Shown here one piece after another: positions 34,460 through 46,368 of a stretch of DNA of 64,000 nucleotides. The stretch spans positions 33,299,094-33,363,093 of the forward strand of contig CM068383.1 in assembly GCA_034770075.1 (NCBI GenBank). The letters run 5' to 3'. Both the position numbers and the translations under genes were made by a program. Each line of letters opens with the position of its first letter. Position 1 is the first letter of the stretch. The stretch comes from Aralia elata (Eukaryota > Streptophyta > Magnoliopsida > Apiales > Araliaceae). The notes under the pieces are model-generated. The model did no database searches. It was given only the letters and a program-made list of their open reading frames with translations, and was not told the DNA's origin.

Positions 34460-36436
34460 ATGGATCGTGATGCGCCCAGTAGCTCCTCCGCCTCTCGGAC
34501 TTCGGGTGTTCGCCGTCGTAGGGCTGCACCCACTCCTGTTCCTCCTCGGACCCGTCAGGCTCGTCGTTTGACGGAGGCTGTTATTCGTCCTGGTCATCCA
34601 GACGTTGAGGAGGCTGTTTCCTCCGGAGGTCGCGGCAGAGGGGCCATCCTCCAGCACACCGGCTCCATCTACTCATCAGGCTCCTTCTGGCGCCTCTGTG
34701 CAGATACCCGATCTTTTGGGTCGGGATCTCAGTCGTCACCCTTCAGCATCTCTCGTGGCTAACGAGGTATATTTCAGCTCTTTTCTGATTTCACTCTCAA
34801 TTTCTCCATTCTCCTTTTATCCGGATTGACCCCCTTGGTGATTGCCCCAGGTACCCGAGTTTTACCCAGCCGAGGGGTAACTGGTTCAACATCTACTCCC
34901 TTTACGCGGCCCTGCACAGTGATTATCGGGCGATGGTGGACTCTTGGGGCTTTCGACATTTCTTCACTATCATCCCCCGCCAGTGCCCCTGGGGTTACAT
35001 GAGGGCTTTATCCGAGCGATGGTTCCACCAGACGCAGTCTTTTCATCTCCTCGACTGCGAGGTCGTGTTGACCCCATGGGACTGGAGGTACATTACTGGC
35101 ATTGAGTTTACCGGGTCCCGCGTCCCCTTGGATCTTGATATCACTCCTGTGGAGGTTCGAGCTTTGCTGGGCTTCGCTGCTGAGGACCGGGTCTTTAAGG
35201 CCCGCAGTATCCGATCTGGTGCCTTGGCTGTTGATGCAGTCGGGGGTCTCTATGCGATGCCCATTCCAGCGGATCGGGGTACCCGCGACATTCTACTCCG
35301 CCGCTTGTTCCTGACGATCATGAGGGGTTGTTTCCTAGGGAACAACTCCTCCACCATTCATTTCAGCGTCGTGGGAGCGGTTAGAGACGTGGATCGCATC
35401 AGTGACTATGACTGGGGGTCATTCACCTTTGCCTATTTCCTCCACGGCATGCGCCTACGCTCGGAGGGACAGACTGATGCCTGGCTCGGTTTCTACCACT
35501 TTCTGCTGGTGAGTCCCTTCCTCCTCTCTCTTACTGTATTTCTTTTCCTTTCATCTCTTTTCTGTATTTGATAGTGACTCATGCCTTGCCTTGTTTCTAT
35601 TCACAGTTCTGGGCTTACGAGCGGCTGCCATGTCTGAGGCCTCTCACTACTCTGGGCCCGGACACTTATCCTCGGGGTCGGCGATGGCATCACAGCACTC
35701 TGGAGGAGGTCCCCGTGTCGGGCAGCTTTGCACATTGTCGTATTCAGCTGGAGTTGATCACGGCTGCCGACGTCGTCTGGATTCCCTACCTCTCCGAGCA
35801 TCTGACTGTGGGGTTTGCTGACGGGCATCCTTCCGGCCCGGAGTTCGAGCTTTCCACCCGTCGCCTCACTTTGCAGAGTGTTGGAGGCTGGGTGATGTAT
35901 CTGGGAGAGCGCGCATTCAGATGCGTCACTGGAGAGATCCGCATCCCGCACTCCCTTTCTTTCACTACTTTCTGGCCGCTGGATTCTCAGCCCTCGGAGA
36001 TCATGCTCGCCCGGGTGAGGACGGTCGGATGCTTTCCACAGGTCCCACTACGAGTGATGCGTTCCGTACATGGTGGGTGCCCCGTACCATCGGTCCTCAG
36101 ACTCGGGCCACTTTCTTTCTTGGAGATATGGTTCCAGGCTCGGTGACGATGACCGATTGGGCTGCCTGTGTTCGGACCCCTACCCACGCTGAGCAGATCG
36201 CCTCATTGACCCGCCAGGTAGATCAGTTGTCGCTGTTTATTCGGGGGTTGGGCCGGACCCCGGAGGAGGCTTACACCTACGATCCTGATGGTGCAGGTTA
36301 TGATGCAGGCCCGAGTTCATCTGATGCCACAGCGCATCCCTACATCCCTGATATGAACTTTGGTCCTCCGAGCTCGACGACTCCGGGGGATCAGTTCGAG
36401 GATCCTGCTTTCATAGATGATACTGATTTTATTTAG
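34460..36436 (+). pseudogene. Plant-mobile-domain-like gene carried antisense in element E
   Basis: Exon 1 (from ATG 34460) gives a Ser/Arg/Pro-rich N-terminus, with an apparent frame change near 34600. The main exon reads NWFNIYSLYAALHSDYRAMV, LSERWFHQTQSFHLLDCEVV and TPWDWRYITGIEFTGSRVPL. This follows the order of the aminotransferase-like plant mobile domain. A GT-AG intron (about 35512-35606) leads into FWAYERLPCLRPL, a block usual for the family. Another frame change near 35920 leads to a C-terminal part ending with acidic YIPDMNFGPPSSTT and a TAG at 36434. Function of this domain is unknown in retrotransposons. The two apparent frameshifts and an unresolved intron at about 34769-34850 suggest a damaged copy. 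Confidence 0.65.
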
Positions 36437-36650
36437 ACCAGGATAGGATAGGGTCTTTTGTATCAGCACCTGCTTAGATTTCTTTTTCATTTATGCACTA
36501 TGTACTGAACTCATTTATTTATTTATGCACAGTTTCTTTTCATCTTTATGGGATTCATCTGCTTTATTATTAACTGTATGATGCATGCTTTTTATTTATG
36601 GGTAGAGAATGACCCCTGTACAGTCTTTTTTGATACTATTTTTCCACAGA

Positions 36651-38215
36651 TGTCGTCCTCAGATGCCGTGGTTCGTTTGGATTCCATTCCTCCCACAGGG
36701 TTGGTGGGCAGCCTCCTCCGCTGGTTGGATAGTTTACTGCCGGCAGGTAGGATTACCGCAGATGGTCTTTTGGGACATTCTTGGTCCTTATTGACCTTTC
36801 AGGTGCCAGCGAGCTTTGTGGATGGTCTTCTGAGCTATTGGGCCCCTGCCCGTCAGGTGTTTAGGTTAGGGACAGTAGAGCTGACCCCCACCCTTGAGGA
36901 GTATGCTCGCTTCACCGGCTTGCCCCTGGATAGACCTTGTGCTAGGGTCACAGTTGGTTCCATGCGCCGTCAATTCTTGACTTTCACTGGTTTGCGAAGG
37001 GCTGTCCTGTTGCCGGTGATCACATCAAACCATATGGTTCCCCTTCAGTTCTTGATTGACCGATTTGGTTCGCCTGACAGTTTCTGTCTTTTCCTCGGTG
37101 ATTTTTCCGTGTCCGAGGAGCGCTGGGACGCCTTGAGAGTGGACGTTCTGATGGCCTGTGTCATCTCAGTTCTGTACCTGCCTGCAGGGTCCGATCATTT
37201 GGACATGCGGATTGTTGCGGCCGTTAGGGCCCTTCAGGAGGATCACACCATTCTCCCCATGATATTGGCGGATACCTATATGTCGGCCACATATTGCCAG
37301 TCCTTCCGAGGGAGATTCTTCAGAGGGAGTTCGACCTTATTGTATGTGTGGTTCATGAGCCATCTCAGCCCCATCGGCTACTTCCGCCGCCAAGGGTTTT
37401 GCTTCAGTCACAACATAGCCGCACAGTTTTCGTTTCGTCCCGTGAGCTGTACTGATGTGACCTCCTGGATATCCTTTTTGTCTGTCATTGAGGACCCTTT
37501 TCATCTATTGGTCTACTCAGGCTATTGCTCCTTCAGGAGCTTCTTGACTCATGTGCCTAACCTGGATTTCATCCCCATTGCTGGTCTGAGGGGTGTGACG
37601 ACCTATCATCCCCTGGCGGTTATGGGGCAGTTTGATCAGACACAGGATCTACACCCCTTCGCGGGTGCAGCCGCATACCGATTCCTTATATCATCCTGTA
37701 CAGAGAGGGATCTATTGCAGGTATACGAGCTTTGGGATTGCAGGATCCTTGCCGAATATAGTGCGAGCTGTCACATCCAGACATTTTCCTACGTACAGTG
37801 GTTGCGTGGAGACCTGGATTCGGCTAGTTTGAGTCGGACTGGGGCCTTTGATGTCTCTGGAGTGATTTTCACAGCAGATACCACAGACCATTCCATTTCA
37901 GCCGATTCTGCCCCGAGTCGGGTCGCTGAGGATTCTCGACTCCGCCTGGCCCTGATTACTACTGAAGCCGAGAGGGATGCCGCCCTTGCCGAGAGAGATG
38001 AGGCCATTCGGGCGAGAGATGCTGCCATTGCTGATAGAGAGGCCATTGTATTTCAGACCAGGGCAGTGGTAGATGCTCATTTTGGGACTGTCAGCCGAGC
38101 TACTGCTTCACTGGATCGTATTGATATGCTGGGGCAGCAGATTGCAGGAGATGCTGATGCTTCAGATCTATCCACCACCCTGTCCATCCTGCTTCGGCTA
38201 GTGTCAGATTTGTAG
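36651..38215 (+). CDS. DUF7745-like protein with coiled-coil tail, carried antisense in element E
   Basis: I chose ATG 36651 (MSSSDAVVRLDSIPP) because a splice acceptor-like TTTTTCCACAG precedes it; the frame is open from 36548. The protein has about 521 residues without interruption. The segment ARQVFRLGTVELTPTLEEYA RFTG resembles the start of the DUF7745 type found in plant retrotransposon-linked proteins. The middle is hydrophobic and globular. Residues about 430-500 (ITTEAERDAALAERDEAI...) are a charged heptad-like coiled coil. A poly(A) signal AATAAA lies 62 bases after the stop. It points toward integrase of E (tail to tail). No enzymatic motif is visible and the role is unknown. Confidence 0.65.
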
Positions 38216-38276
38216 ATTATTTTATTTCCTGCATAGACTATGTTGGTTTCATCAGTTATTGAAAGAGAAATCTTAT

Positions 38277-38282
38277 AATAAA
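38277..38282 (+). terminator. Poly(A) signal of the plus-strand unit in E
   Basis: AATAAA, 62 bases downstream of the TAG of the DUF7745-like frame. Confidence 0.55.
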
Positions 38283-38745
38283 ACGACTTATATATATAGA
38301 CATGCATTTGAATTTAGTCATTTTCCCCTTTTTGTCGTATCGTTGCCATCCATTGGATCATCATTTTATCCATCTGACCATGATTTTGACATTTCGCCTT
38401 CTTTCTTTCCTCAAGACTTGATAGAGATTTGACAGATATTGCCGCACACCCTTTTGATTTCGTCGGATTGAATCTCAGATTTTTTGGATAACTGTTTGGG
38501 TTGGATCAGGGTATGTATTCTGGGACGAAACTGGTTAGGCAGTTGGTTTCGGGAAGGTTTTGAGGGTGTAGGAAGGTTTTATCTGGCTATCTAAAATTGG
38601 TTTTGGTTAGGGAAAGGATTATTTCTTTTGAAGGATCGGACCGCGCCATGATGGCTGCCTACGTACCCCCACAAGTTGGGAGATCAGGTCCTACGTAGTT
38701 CGCTCTCAAGGAAAAAGGACCTGATGATTCAAGCGTAGAACCGCT
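38283..38745. other. Spacer between integrase of E and the antisense unit
   Basis: No gene is seen. At 38651-38703 GCTGCCTACGTACC...GGTCCTACGTAGTTC forms an imperfect inverted repeat of the kind I recall from many Tat elements at this place. Confidence 0.5.
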
Positions 38746-40092
38746 TCACCGATCCGAGTCAGAATTGAGGGGTTGGGGAAATACCTCACCATCCATTTCT
38801 TGCAATATGAGGGCTCCTCCGGATAGCACTTTCTTAATCACGAATGGTCCTTCCCAGTTCGGGGCAAACTTCCCTTTGGCTTCGTCTTGACAAGGCATGA
38901 CTCTTTTCAACACCAAATCATTTTCCTTGAACTTCCGAAGTCTTATCTTTTTATCGTACGATCGAGAGATCCTCTGTTGATACAGCTGGCCGTGCCAAAC
39001 AGCAGCCACCCTCCTTTCATCAATTAGGGCCAATTGGTCGTATCGACTTTGCATCCAATCCTCCTCGCTTATCTGAGCATCGATCACTATTCTGAGGGAC
39101 GCCATCTCAACTTCAACGGGCAGGACAGCCTCCATTCCATACACCAAAGCGTAAGGGGTTGCCCCTGTAGAAGTACGCGTTGATGTTCGGTATGCCAGCA
39201 GGGTGAGGGGTAACAGATCCGGCCATCCCCGATGATTAGCAGACATTTTCGCCATGATCTTCTTGATGTTTTTATTTGCAGCCTCCACTGCCCCATTCAT
39301 CTTAGGACGGTAAATGACGGAATTGAGATGCTTAATCTTGAACTGGTCACACAGTTCCTTCATGAGGGCGTTGTTTAAATTCTTGGCATTATCGGAGACC
39401 ACAACCTCAGGTTGCCCATATCGGCAAATGACATTATTCCTGATGAAGCTGACGATGACCTCCTAAGTTACTTTAGGGAAAGAAGCTGCCTCTACCCATT
39501 TGGTGAAATAATCGATCATGACGAAAATGAATCGGTGCCCGTTGCTTGCTTTGGGTTCTATTGGTCCGATTACATCCATTCCCCACATCGAAAATGGCCA
39601 CGGGGAGGTCATACAGTGCAGTTCATTGGGAGGCGTATGGATCACATTACCGTGCGCCTGACATTGATAACACCGTTTGACATGATCTTCGCAATCGGCC
39701 CTCAGCGTCAACCAATAATGCCCTGTCCTCAAAATCTTTTTGGCCAACATCGGTCCACTCATATGTGGCCCACACACCCCGCCATGGATTTCATTCATAA
39801 TCCTTTGGGATTGCGTTTCGTCTACGCATTGCAACAGTCCTAACCCGGCATCCCTTTTGTAAAGTGAATCGCCATTCAGGTAAAACTTCATCGCCATCTT
39901 TTGAATTCTCATCCTTTCAGTCCGATTTGCCTGATCGGGAAGGGATCTGTCTCTCAGATATTCCCTGATGTCGTGATACCAGGGCTGCCTTGTCAACACC
40001 ACCTCGTTTGATAACACTGCCACATCTTCCTCATATGCCGGGGCATTCTGTACGGTGATCTCAATCTGTGGACTGTCCCTGCTCTTGATCAC
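38746..40092 (-). pseudogene. Element E integrase
   Basis: The N-terminal zinc finger reads NEIHGGVCGPHMSGPMLAKK and CEDHVKRCYQCQAHG. The catalytic core shows the first D in WGMDVIGPIEPKASNGHRFI, the second D in VVSDNAKNLNNAL and E in KMNGAVEAANKNIKK. A TAA near 39463 interrupts the frame between the first and second aspartate. The C-terminal part contains KRVMPCQDEAKGKFAPNWEG. It would insert the cDNA; this copy cannot make a full-length product without readthrough. Confidence 0.88.
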
Positions 40093-40390
40093 GTGGATTT
40101 AAGGAAGCCAAAGTCGCCAATGCATCGGCAAAATCATTTCGTCCCCGAGGAATATGGCGGAAGGCGATATCTTCGAACTCTTGCGTAAGCTGGGTGACAC
40201 AACGATGGTATGGAAGTAACCGAAGCTCCTTAGTGTTGTATACCCCGATTGCTTGTCTGATTACCAATTCTGAATCCCCGAACACCGCTAGTCTTTTTAC
40301 TCCCATGTCACGGGCCAATCGGAGTCCCAAGATACACCCCTCGTATTCAGCGGTGTTGTTTGAATTGCTGAAACGAAGTTTAGTGGCCAC
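40061..40390 (-). pseudogene. Element E second (archaeal-type) RNase H
   Basis: The frame reads NNTAEYEGCILGLRLARDMG, VFGDSELVIRQAIG and PRGRNDFADALATLAS, with the E, D and D expected of the archaeal-type RNase H found as an extra domain in Tat/Ogre pol. The first aspartate, in YFDGAMN, lies in the preceding frame. A frame change near 40410 separates them. Confidence 0.85.
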
Positions 40391-40416
40391 GGGGTATTGT
40401 TCTCCGGTGATAGAGA

Positions 40417-40929
40417 CTAGGACCGCTCCGGCTCCTGCCCCCCGGCATTCATGGCACCATCAAAATACAGCTTCCAAAATTGTCCCTCGTCATCACATTT
40501 TTCGCGCGATACCCAAAATATATCCTCGCCCGGGAGAGGAGTTTCTAACGGCTCCATCCCTCCTGCCGGGGCTTCTGCCAACTGATCTGCAATTCCCTGC
40601 CCTTTCATGGCCTTCTGGGTCACGTACACCATGTCAAACTGTTGTAAAATTAACTGCCATCTTGATAGTCGACAATTTAGCATGGGCCTTTCGAAAATAT
40701 ATTTCAGGGGATCCATTCTTGATATCAGGTATGTTGTATGCCCATGGAGGTAGTGCTGTAATCTCCCTGCAGCCCAAGCCAGAGCACAACAGGTCTTCTC
40801 AATGGGAGTGTAATTCTGCTCACATTGGCTAAATCTTTTGCTGAGGTAATAGATGGCCTGCTCTTTACCCGCCTCATTTTTCTGTCCCAACATACATCCC
40901 ATCGCGATGGCATTTACCGATATATACAT
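40417..40929 (-). pseudogene. Element E first RNase H and linker
   Basis: MYISVNAIAMGCMLGQKNEA, YYLSKRFSQCEQNYTPIEKT and YLISRMDPLKYIFERP follow the normal order of the Ty3/gypsy RNase H. GQGIADQLAEAPAGG and the YFDGAMN start of the second RNase H follow in the same frame. Confidence 0.85.
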
Positions 40930-40980
40930 AAACAGAGGGATCCCATCCTTCGGGGGGTGGTACCAGCACTGGTGCCTCCG

Positions 40981-42119
40981 TCAATTGTTTCTTAATGGTC
41001 TGAAACGCCCTCTGACATTGCTCATTTCCATTTCTTGGGACACCCCTTTTCTTAACAGTTTAAAAATCGGCTCACATGTAGTCGTCAAGTGGGATATAAA
41101 ACGGCTGATGAAGTTTATTCTCCACAGGAATCCTCTTATCTCCTTCTCTGTGTGGGGTGCCGGCATATCCACAATGGCCTTAATCTTTGCTGGGTCCAAC
41201 TCGATGCCCCGATCACTAACCAGGAAACCCAAGAGCTTGCCCGATTGTACTCCGAAAGCACATTTGGCTGGATTGAGTTTCAGATTATACTTTCTGAGCC
41301 GATCGAATAGCTTTTTGAGATGAGTTATATGATCGGACTCTACCTTCGATTTCACAATAATGTCGTCCACGTAGACCTCTATCTCCTTGTGCATCATATC
41401 GTGGAACAAGGCCATCATGGCTCTCTGATAAGTAGCCCCTGCATTTGTGAGACCGAAAGCCAGTCGTCTATAGCAGAAAGTGCCCCAGGGGGTGATGAAT
41501 GCGGTCTTTTCCCGGTCTTCTTCCGCCACCATTATCTGATGATATCCCGCAAAGCAAATCCACAAAAGAATACATTTCGTACTGGGCTGTGTTATCTACC
41601 AGGATGTGTATGAAAGGCACCGGGAAGTTATCCTTGAGACTGGCCTTGTTTAGATCTCTGTAGTCCACGCATACCCTCACCTTTCCTCCAGGTTTAGCCA
41701 CTGGGGACCACATTGGATAGCCATTCCGGGTAAGTGGACACCATAATGATTCCCGCCCTGAACTGTTTGATGATCTCTTCCTTCACTTTTAAGCTCCACT
41801 CAGGTTTCAACTTTCTTAGTTTCTGCTTGACAGGCCTGAAACCCTCCTTGATGGGTAACCGGTGCACCACAATGTCGGTGGACAATCCGATCATATCCTC
41901 GTGCGACCAGGCAAAGACATCCTCATATTGGCTTAGTAACTCAATTATTTCTGCTTTTTGGCTGGGGGTAAGGTCTGTCCCTATCTTGAGTTCTTTTGGA
42001 TTGTCAGGGGTTCCGATATCTATAGTGATGGTTTGGTCCAAAATTGGGTTTGGGTTTATCTTCGACCCATCCTTTGATCTCATCAGGTGCGTCGTCGTAA
42101 TCTGTCTCGTCTTGCTCAA
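40981..42119 (-). pseudogene. Element E reverse transcriptase (frameshifted)
   Basis: FAWSHEDMIGLSTDIVVHRL opens the domain and is typical of Tat/Ogre RT. VCVDYRDLNKASLKDNFPVP, then GYHQIMVAEEDREKTAFITP, CYRRLAFGLTNAGATYQRAM and the catalytic YVDD follow. The pieces lie in three frames (42119-41694, 41713-41468, 41565-40981), so at least two frame changes are present. All catalytic aspartates remain. Confidence 0.9.
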
Positions 42120-42218
42120 TGCCCATCAAATCGAAATCCAGCTCAATGTCAAAATCATAATCACCATTCAAATTTGAAAGATCGTTTGTTAGGCAAGGGA
42201 ATACTCAAATTGGTACAC

Positions 42219-42388
42219 CTGACATAAAACAAAGTACTTGTCATATATAAATCATTTTTCACGACGATCGCAATTTCAAATAACACGAAGAAACGACACA
42301 ATTATGCAGAAATAAAATACAACAAAATAAAACTTCTTCATTCCCCCCAAAATCCTCTAGGGTTAACCACCCTGACGTCGAGCTTTAC
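42219..42388 (-). other. Candidate intron between protease and RT of element E
   Basis: On the minus strand CAAGG|GTAAAG at 42388 could be a donor and TTTTATGTCAG ending at 42219 an acceptor. Ogre elements are known to have an intron here. The flanking frames carry extra indels (an acidic segment GDYDFDIELDFDLMGIEQDE follows), so I cannot fix the borders. Confidence 0.45.
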
Positions 42389-42436
42389 CCTTGTTTGGAT
42401 ATCACTGGTTTCTGGGTCCAATTATCGATGGTCAGG

Positions 42437-44122
42437 TCAGATGAAATGCGCTGGAATAAAGGAGGGCCTCACATCGGACACCTCCCCGATGATTACGGAT
42501 ACGTCGCCTGAATCCTTCTTTATATCTTCTCCAGGAATAATCAGCCCCGCCCAATCGATGACAGGCACAACTCGTTGGGCTCCCGGTGGTGTGATAACAT
42601 TCGTCCCCTCCTTACTGCTTGTCGATTGTCCGGGGATATAGCATTTGGTTTCAAACTCTTTTGCGACTTCCTGCAGGAAACTTTCCCTCCGGGCCGACTC
42701 ATTACGTGTGGGGGTTAACTCTTCATTCCCTGCCCCAATCACAGGTCCGCTGATCCCCTGCTCATTGCCGACTTTGGTCCCCGGGCTGCCAACTAGTCGA
42801 ATCGGAGTCGCACCCTGACGGTGTCCCCGTACTGCGCCCACATGGTATCCCAATCCTGCTTTGCCTATCTGCTGTGGTAGGTGGATGGGCTCGGTGATTC
42901 CCTGATTGCCTTTCCCCAGTCCCTGTCCAGGCTGGAAGTTCATTTTAATCATTTCCTTTGCCACAAAGGTGAGTTCCGGAGAGACCCTTGGTTTCACAGC
43001 TGGAGCTCCCAGGCATCTATAATGGGGAGTGCTAATCTCTAGTGCTTGAAAGCTGGCAGGCGCCGCTGACTCATCCACATTGATTACTGGTAGGCCACCC
43101 CTGGGAGGAGAAGGGTCATCACATTCGGCCGAGATTGTTACCAGATTCCCATCGATGATTAACTTGATTTGTTGATGGAGCGTGGAAGGAACTGCCCCGG
43201 CCATGTGTATCCACGGCCTCCCTAACAGCAGGTTGTAGCTTGCCGTGATATCTAAGACTTGGAAGGAGATATCAAAAGTACAGGGCCCTATCTCCACTGG
43301 CAATTCTATTTCCCCAATGGTATCCCTCCGGGAGCCGTCAAAAGCCCGAACCACCACATGACTGGCTCGGAGGCGTTTGGAACTGATGTTCATTTTCTTT
43401 AGCGTACTGAGAGGACATATATTCAATGCCGATCCCCCATCGATCAACACCCCATTCATGACATATCCTGAGGAGATTACCGCAATGTGTAGCGGTTTTC
43501 GGTGCCCCCTTCCTTCCTTGGGAATGTCCTCATCTGTAAATGATATTGCATCGCCTTCCAATAAGTGGCCTACCAGCTGGCCGAAACCCTCCTCACTAAT
43601 TTCTTTGGGCACAAATGCCTCCTCCAGAACCTTCATCAGGGTTTTGCAATGCTCACTGGATGACAACACCAAGTCCATGACTGATGTTAGGGTTGATTCC
43701 TCATTTAAAATCTGGATCCCCCTCATTTCCGGGTGATCCATCCTTTTCAAAAATTCTATGGCCCTTTCCTCGGAAACCTCTTCATTTTTTCTCTTTTGGC
43801 TCTCAAGGACTCGCCCGGGAAGATATAAGGGGTTCCCCTTGGTCGTCACGAAAGCACAACTGGCCGCTTCCTCTGGTATTCCCCCATAATTCCATGGTAC
43901 AGTTTTCAGACTACCGATGGGGAGCTGCGGCCTTGCTGCAAGGATGATGGGCCTCGGAGCCGTCAATTTGACAGGTCCCTCTATGTTATTCGTACTTACC
44001 CCTATCAACCTGATGGGCGTTCCCCGTGCATCCCCATGATCATGTATCATGTTGATCATCTCCTCAACTTTCTGCACATAGTTCAACCTTGGCGGCCCCC
44101 CAGCCTCACTTGCCTCCGTCAC
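42437..44122 (-). pseudogene. Element E protease region with G-patch
   Basis: GVLIDGGSALNICPLSTLKK contains the aspartic protease site (DGGS), and YNLLLGRPWIHMAGAVPSTL is the second half of the fold. A G-patch follows at about residues 390-430 (MNFQPGQGLGKGNQGITEPI), an RNA-related motif usual in Tat/Ogre. The frame is open for 561 codons. The start is not an ATG and the piece should be fused to gag, so a frame change near 44120 is likely. Confidence 0.85.
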
Positions 44123-45562
44123 ATTAACTCCCCCCCATCATGTCTTGGCAAGGGATTTGCCTTAACATTCGGGGAGTCCGGTTGTTCCACCACAATCTCT
44201 CCACTGTCTATCATGTTTTGAATTCGATGCTTCAACGTCCAACAATCTTGAGTATCATGGCCAGGGGAACTGGAGTGGTATGCACATCGCTTGCTCGGGT
44301 CAAACCTTCTACCCTTTGGGTCACTCGGGGGTGCCAAACCAACAATCTTCTTTTGGGCTACTAATACCGCTAATACTCGTTCAAGCGGCTCCCCGAGCGG
44401 GGTGAACACTCGGTTTTGCGAGGCCTCATATCTTCTTCGCCCCTCCGTCCTTTGATCTGTGAAGTTTGGCTGACGGGATGGCCCTTCCCTCTGTACCTGA
44501 ACCGGAAGATGACTTTCTGTTTTTCTGGATGACCCCTGTAAGATGAGGGAAACATCCTCTTCCTTCTTCTTTTGGACCCTCCGGGAAGTGCTGCCATAGT
44601 TTCCGTTCTGTATTTGCTCGGCAGCAGTTTCTAAAGCAATAAGATCCCGGATTTTACCCGATTTCAACCCCATGTCTACCAACTCTCCATGTTTAATCAT
44701 TTCAGCAAAAGGTCTTCCAATCCCCGAGATGACCCTCTCATAATACGGTGCCTCCTGGATGTCTACAAAGGTCATCACCATCTCTGATTCGTTCATCGGG
44801 GGGGTCACCTGTGCGGCCATGCCCCTCCATCGTTGGGCATATTCCCTGAAGGATTCCCTAGGCTGCTTCTTAACCTTTGTCATTTGGTACCTGTCAGGGG
44901 CTATCTGGGCCTGAAAGCTGTATTGGGTTAAGAAGGTATGGGCCAATTCCTCCCAGTTGTGGATTCGGGCGTTGTCGAGTGCGGGGGCATTACCAGATTC
45001 TTGCCTCCCCTGTTAAGCTTTTCTGGAATAGTTGCATTCTTAACCCCTCGTCTTCGGCATAAGACCCGAGTTCTCCAATGTATATTTTCAAGTGTGTATA
45101 GGGGTCTCCCTTTCCATTGTACTTTTCAAACTCGGGAACTTTGAACTTTTCTGGATATCTGGCTCCGGGGAAAACACATAGATCCGAGTAATTAACCCTG
45201 CCCAGGGAGCCTATGCCCTTTAGGGATTGGATGGTTTCCTCCATGTATTTCATTTTTCTCCGAAGGTCGTCATTGTCCCCTTCTTCTGGGATAGTAATCA
45301 CTGTCCTGCTAGGTATGGGAACGGCCTTTGGGATGACTGGCTCGTCCTTGAGTCGGGGTTGGTCCTCTTTAAGCAAGTTTGTACCATTTTTAGGAGGATT
45401 CTGGTCATCCCCTGGTGGTGGAGTATTATGCGATCCTTGGTTTACCGGATCCTGTCTGATTAAGAACTGTTCCTTTAACATTGTGGCCATTTCCATCATC
45501 TGTCTTTTAAAATCATCAAACTCCTCCCGAGATATGGAACTATGATTGGGAAGATCAGCCAT
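44119..45562 (-). pseudogene. Element E gag
   Basis: MADLPNHSSISREEFDDFKR begins the protein. KFKVPEFEKYNGKGDPYTHL opens the gag domain and LAHTFLTQYSFQAQIAPDRY, ESFREYAQRWRGMAAQVTPP continue it. A zinc-knuckle-like CAYHSSSPGHDTQDCWTLKH lies near the C-terminus. One base is gained or lost near 44995, after GEARIW, splitting the gag into 45562-44990 and 44946-44119. This is the Tat/Ogre-type gag. Confidence 0.88.
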
Positions 45563-46366
45563 TTCAGAGGTAGAGACCTGGGCTTTCTTAGACTGCGAAC
45601 GGGTTTGAGGAGCAATCCTACAGAGATAATGATTCGAAGTTTAGTCTTGGGGAAACGTAAAATGGATGCATGCTAAAACTGTAAATTTTTGTTTTTTTTT
45701 TTTTTTTTTTGGGTTTTTTTTTTAATCTTTCCCTGCAAAAGAGAAAGTTAGTAGTCCTTTAGTGCCATAACCAATGCTAAACATGCTTTATTATGCTCCC
45801 CCAACTATTCCCTGCAATTCACAGCGGTTAGTAATCTCTTTCGACACAGAAAAGGGATGTATGAATATTGAATGAGATCATGACATTTAGACATATAAAC
45901 GAAAAAAGGCATGAAGAGACTTTTCCTGCGTTGGGTTAATCTGAGGCTGACCTACCCTAGGGTTACTCTCGCGGGCTTTTCGGCATGAAGGTTCCCAAAT
46001 CTTCGCAATCTACTCGTTTGAGCCCTTTCGATTGGAGCGGATTTGAGTGGTGCGTTTCCTGAGCCATCTCAGTGGAGCAGCCCCATCGAGTCCATAGTAA
46101 TAAGCAACCGACGGGTTCGCCTCAGGAGGAGGTACTCTCTCAACATACATTCACATTCATCGTCCTCACCGTATGCAAATGATTACTTTGAAGTAAAGCA
46201 AACCCATTCAATCATTCATTCATTGGACAACAACACACACATTCACACAACAATAAAAAGAAGTCAAAATGTCGCACGCACATACACATTTATAAATTTT
46301 AAAGGATAGGATAGCATCAAGACTTGACGCGGCTTAAGCCCTCTAATGTCCCCAGCAGAGTCGCCA
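45563..46366 (-). other. Element E primer site and leader
   Basis: The primer site TGGCGACTCTGCTGGGGA is at 46349-46366 (minus). The leader holds an A-run on the minus strand (T-run 45690-45722 on plus). No ORF is recognised. Confidence 0.8.
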
Positions 46367-46368
46367 GC

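Noticed and set aside
43377..45545. Plus-strand ORFs opposite gag and protease of E
   Set aside because: Shadows of the minus-strand gag-pol frames, without own motifs.
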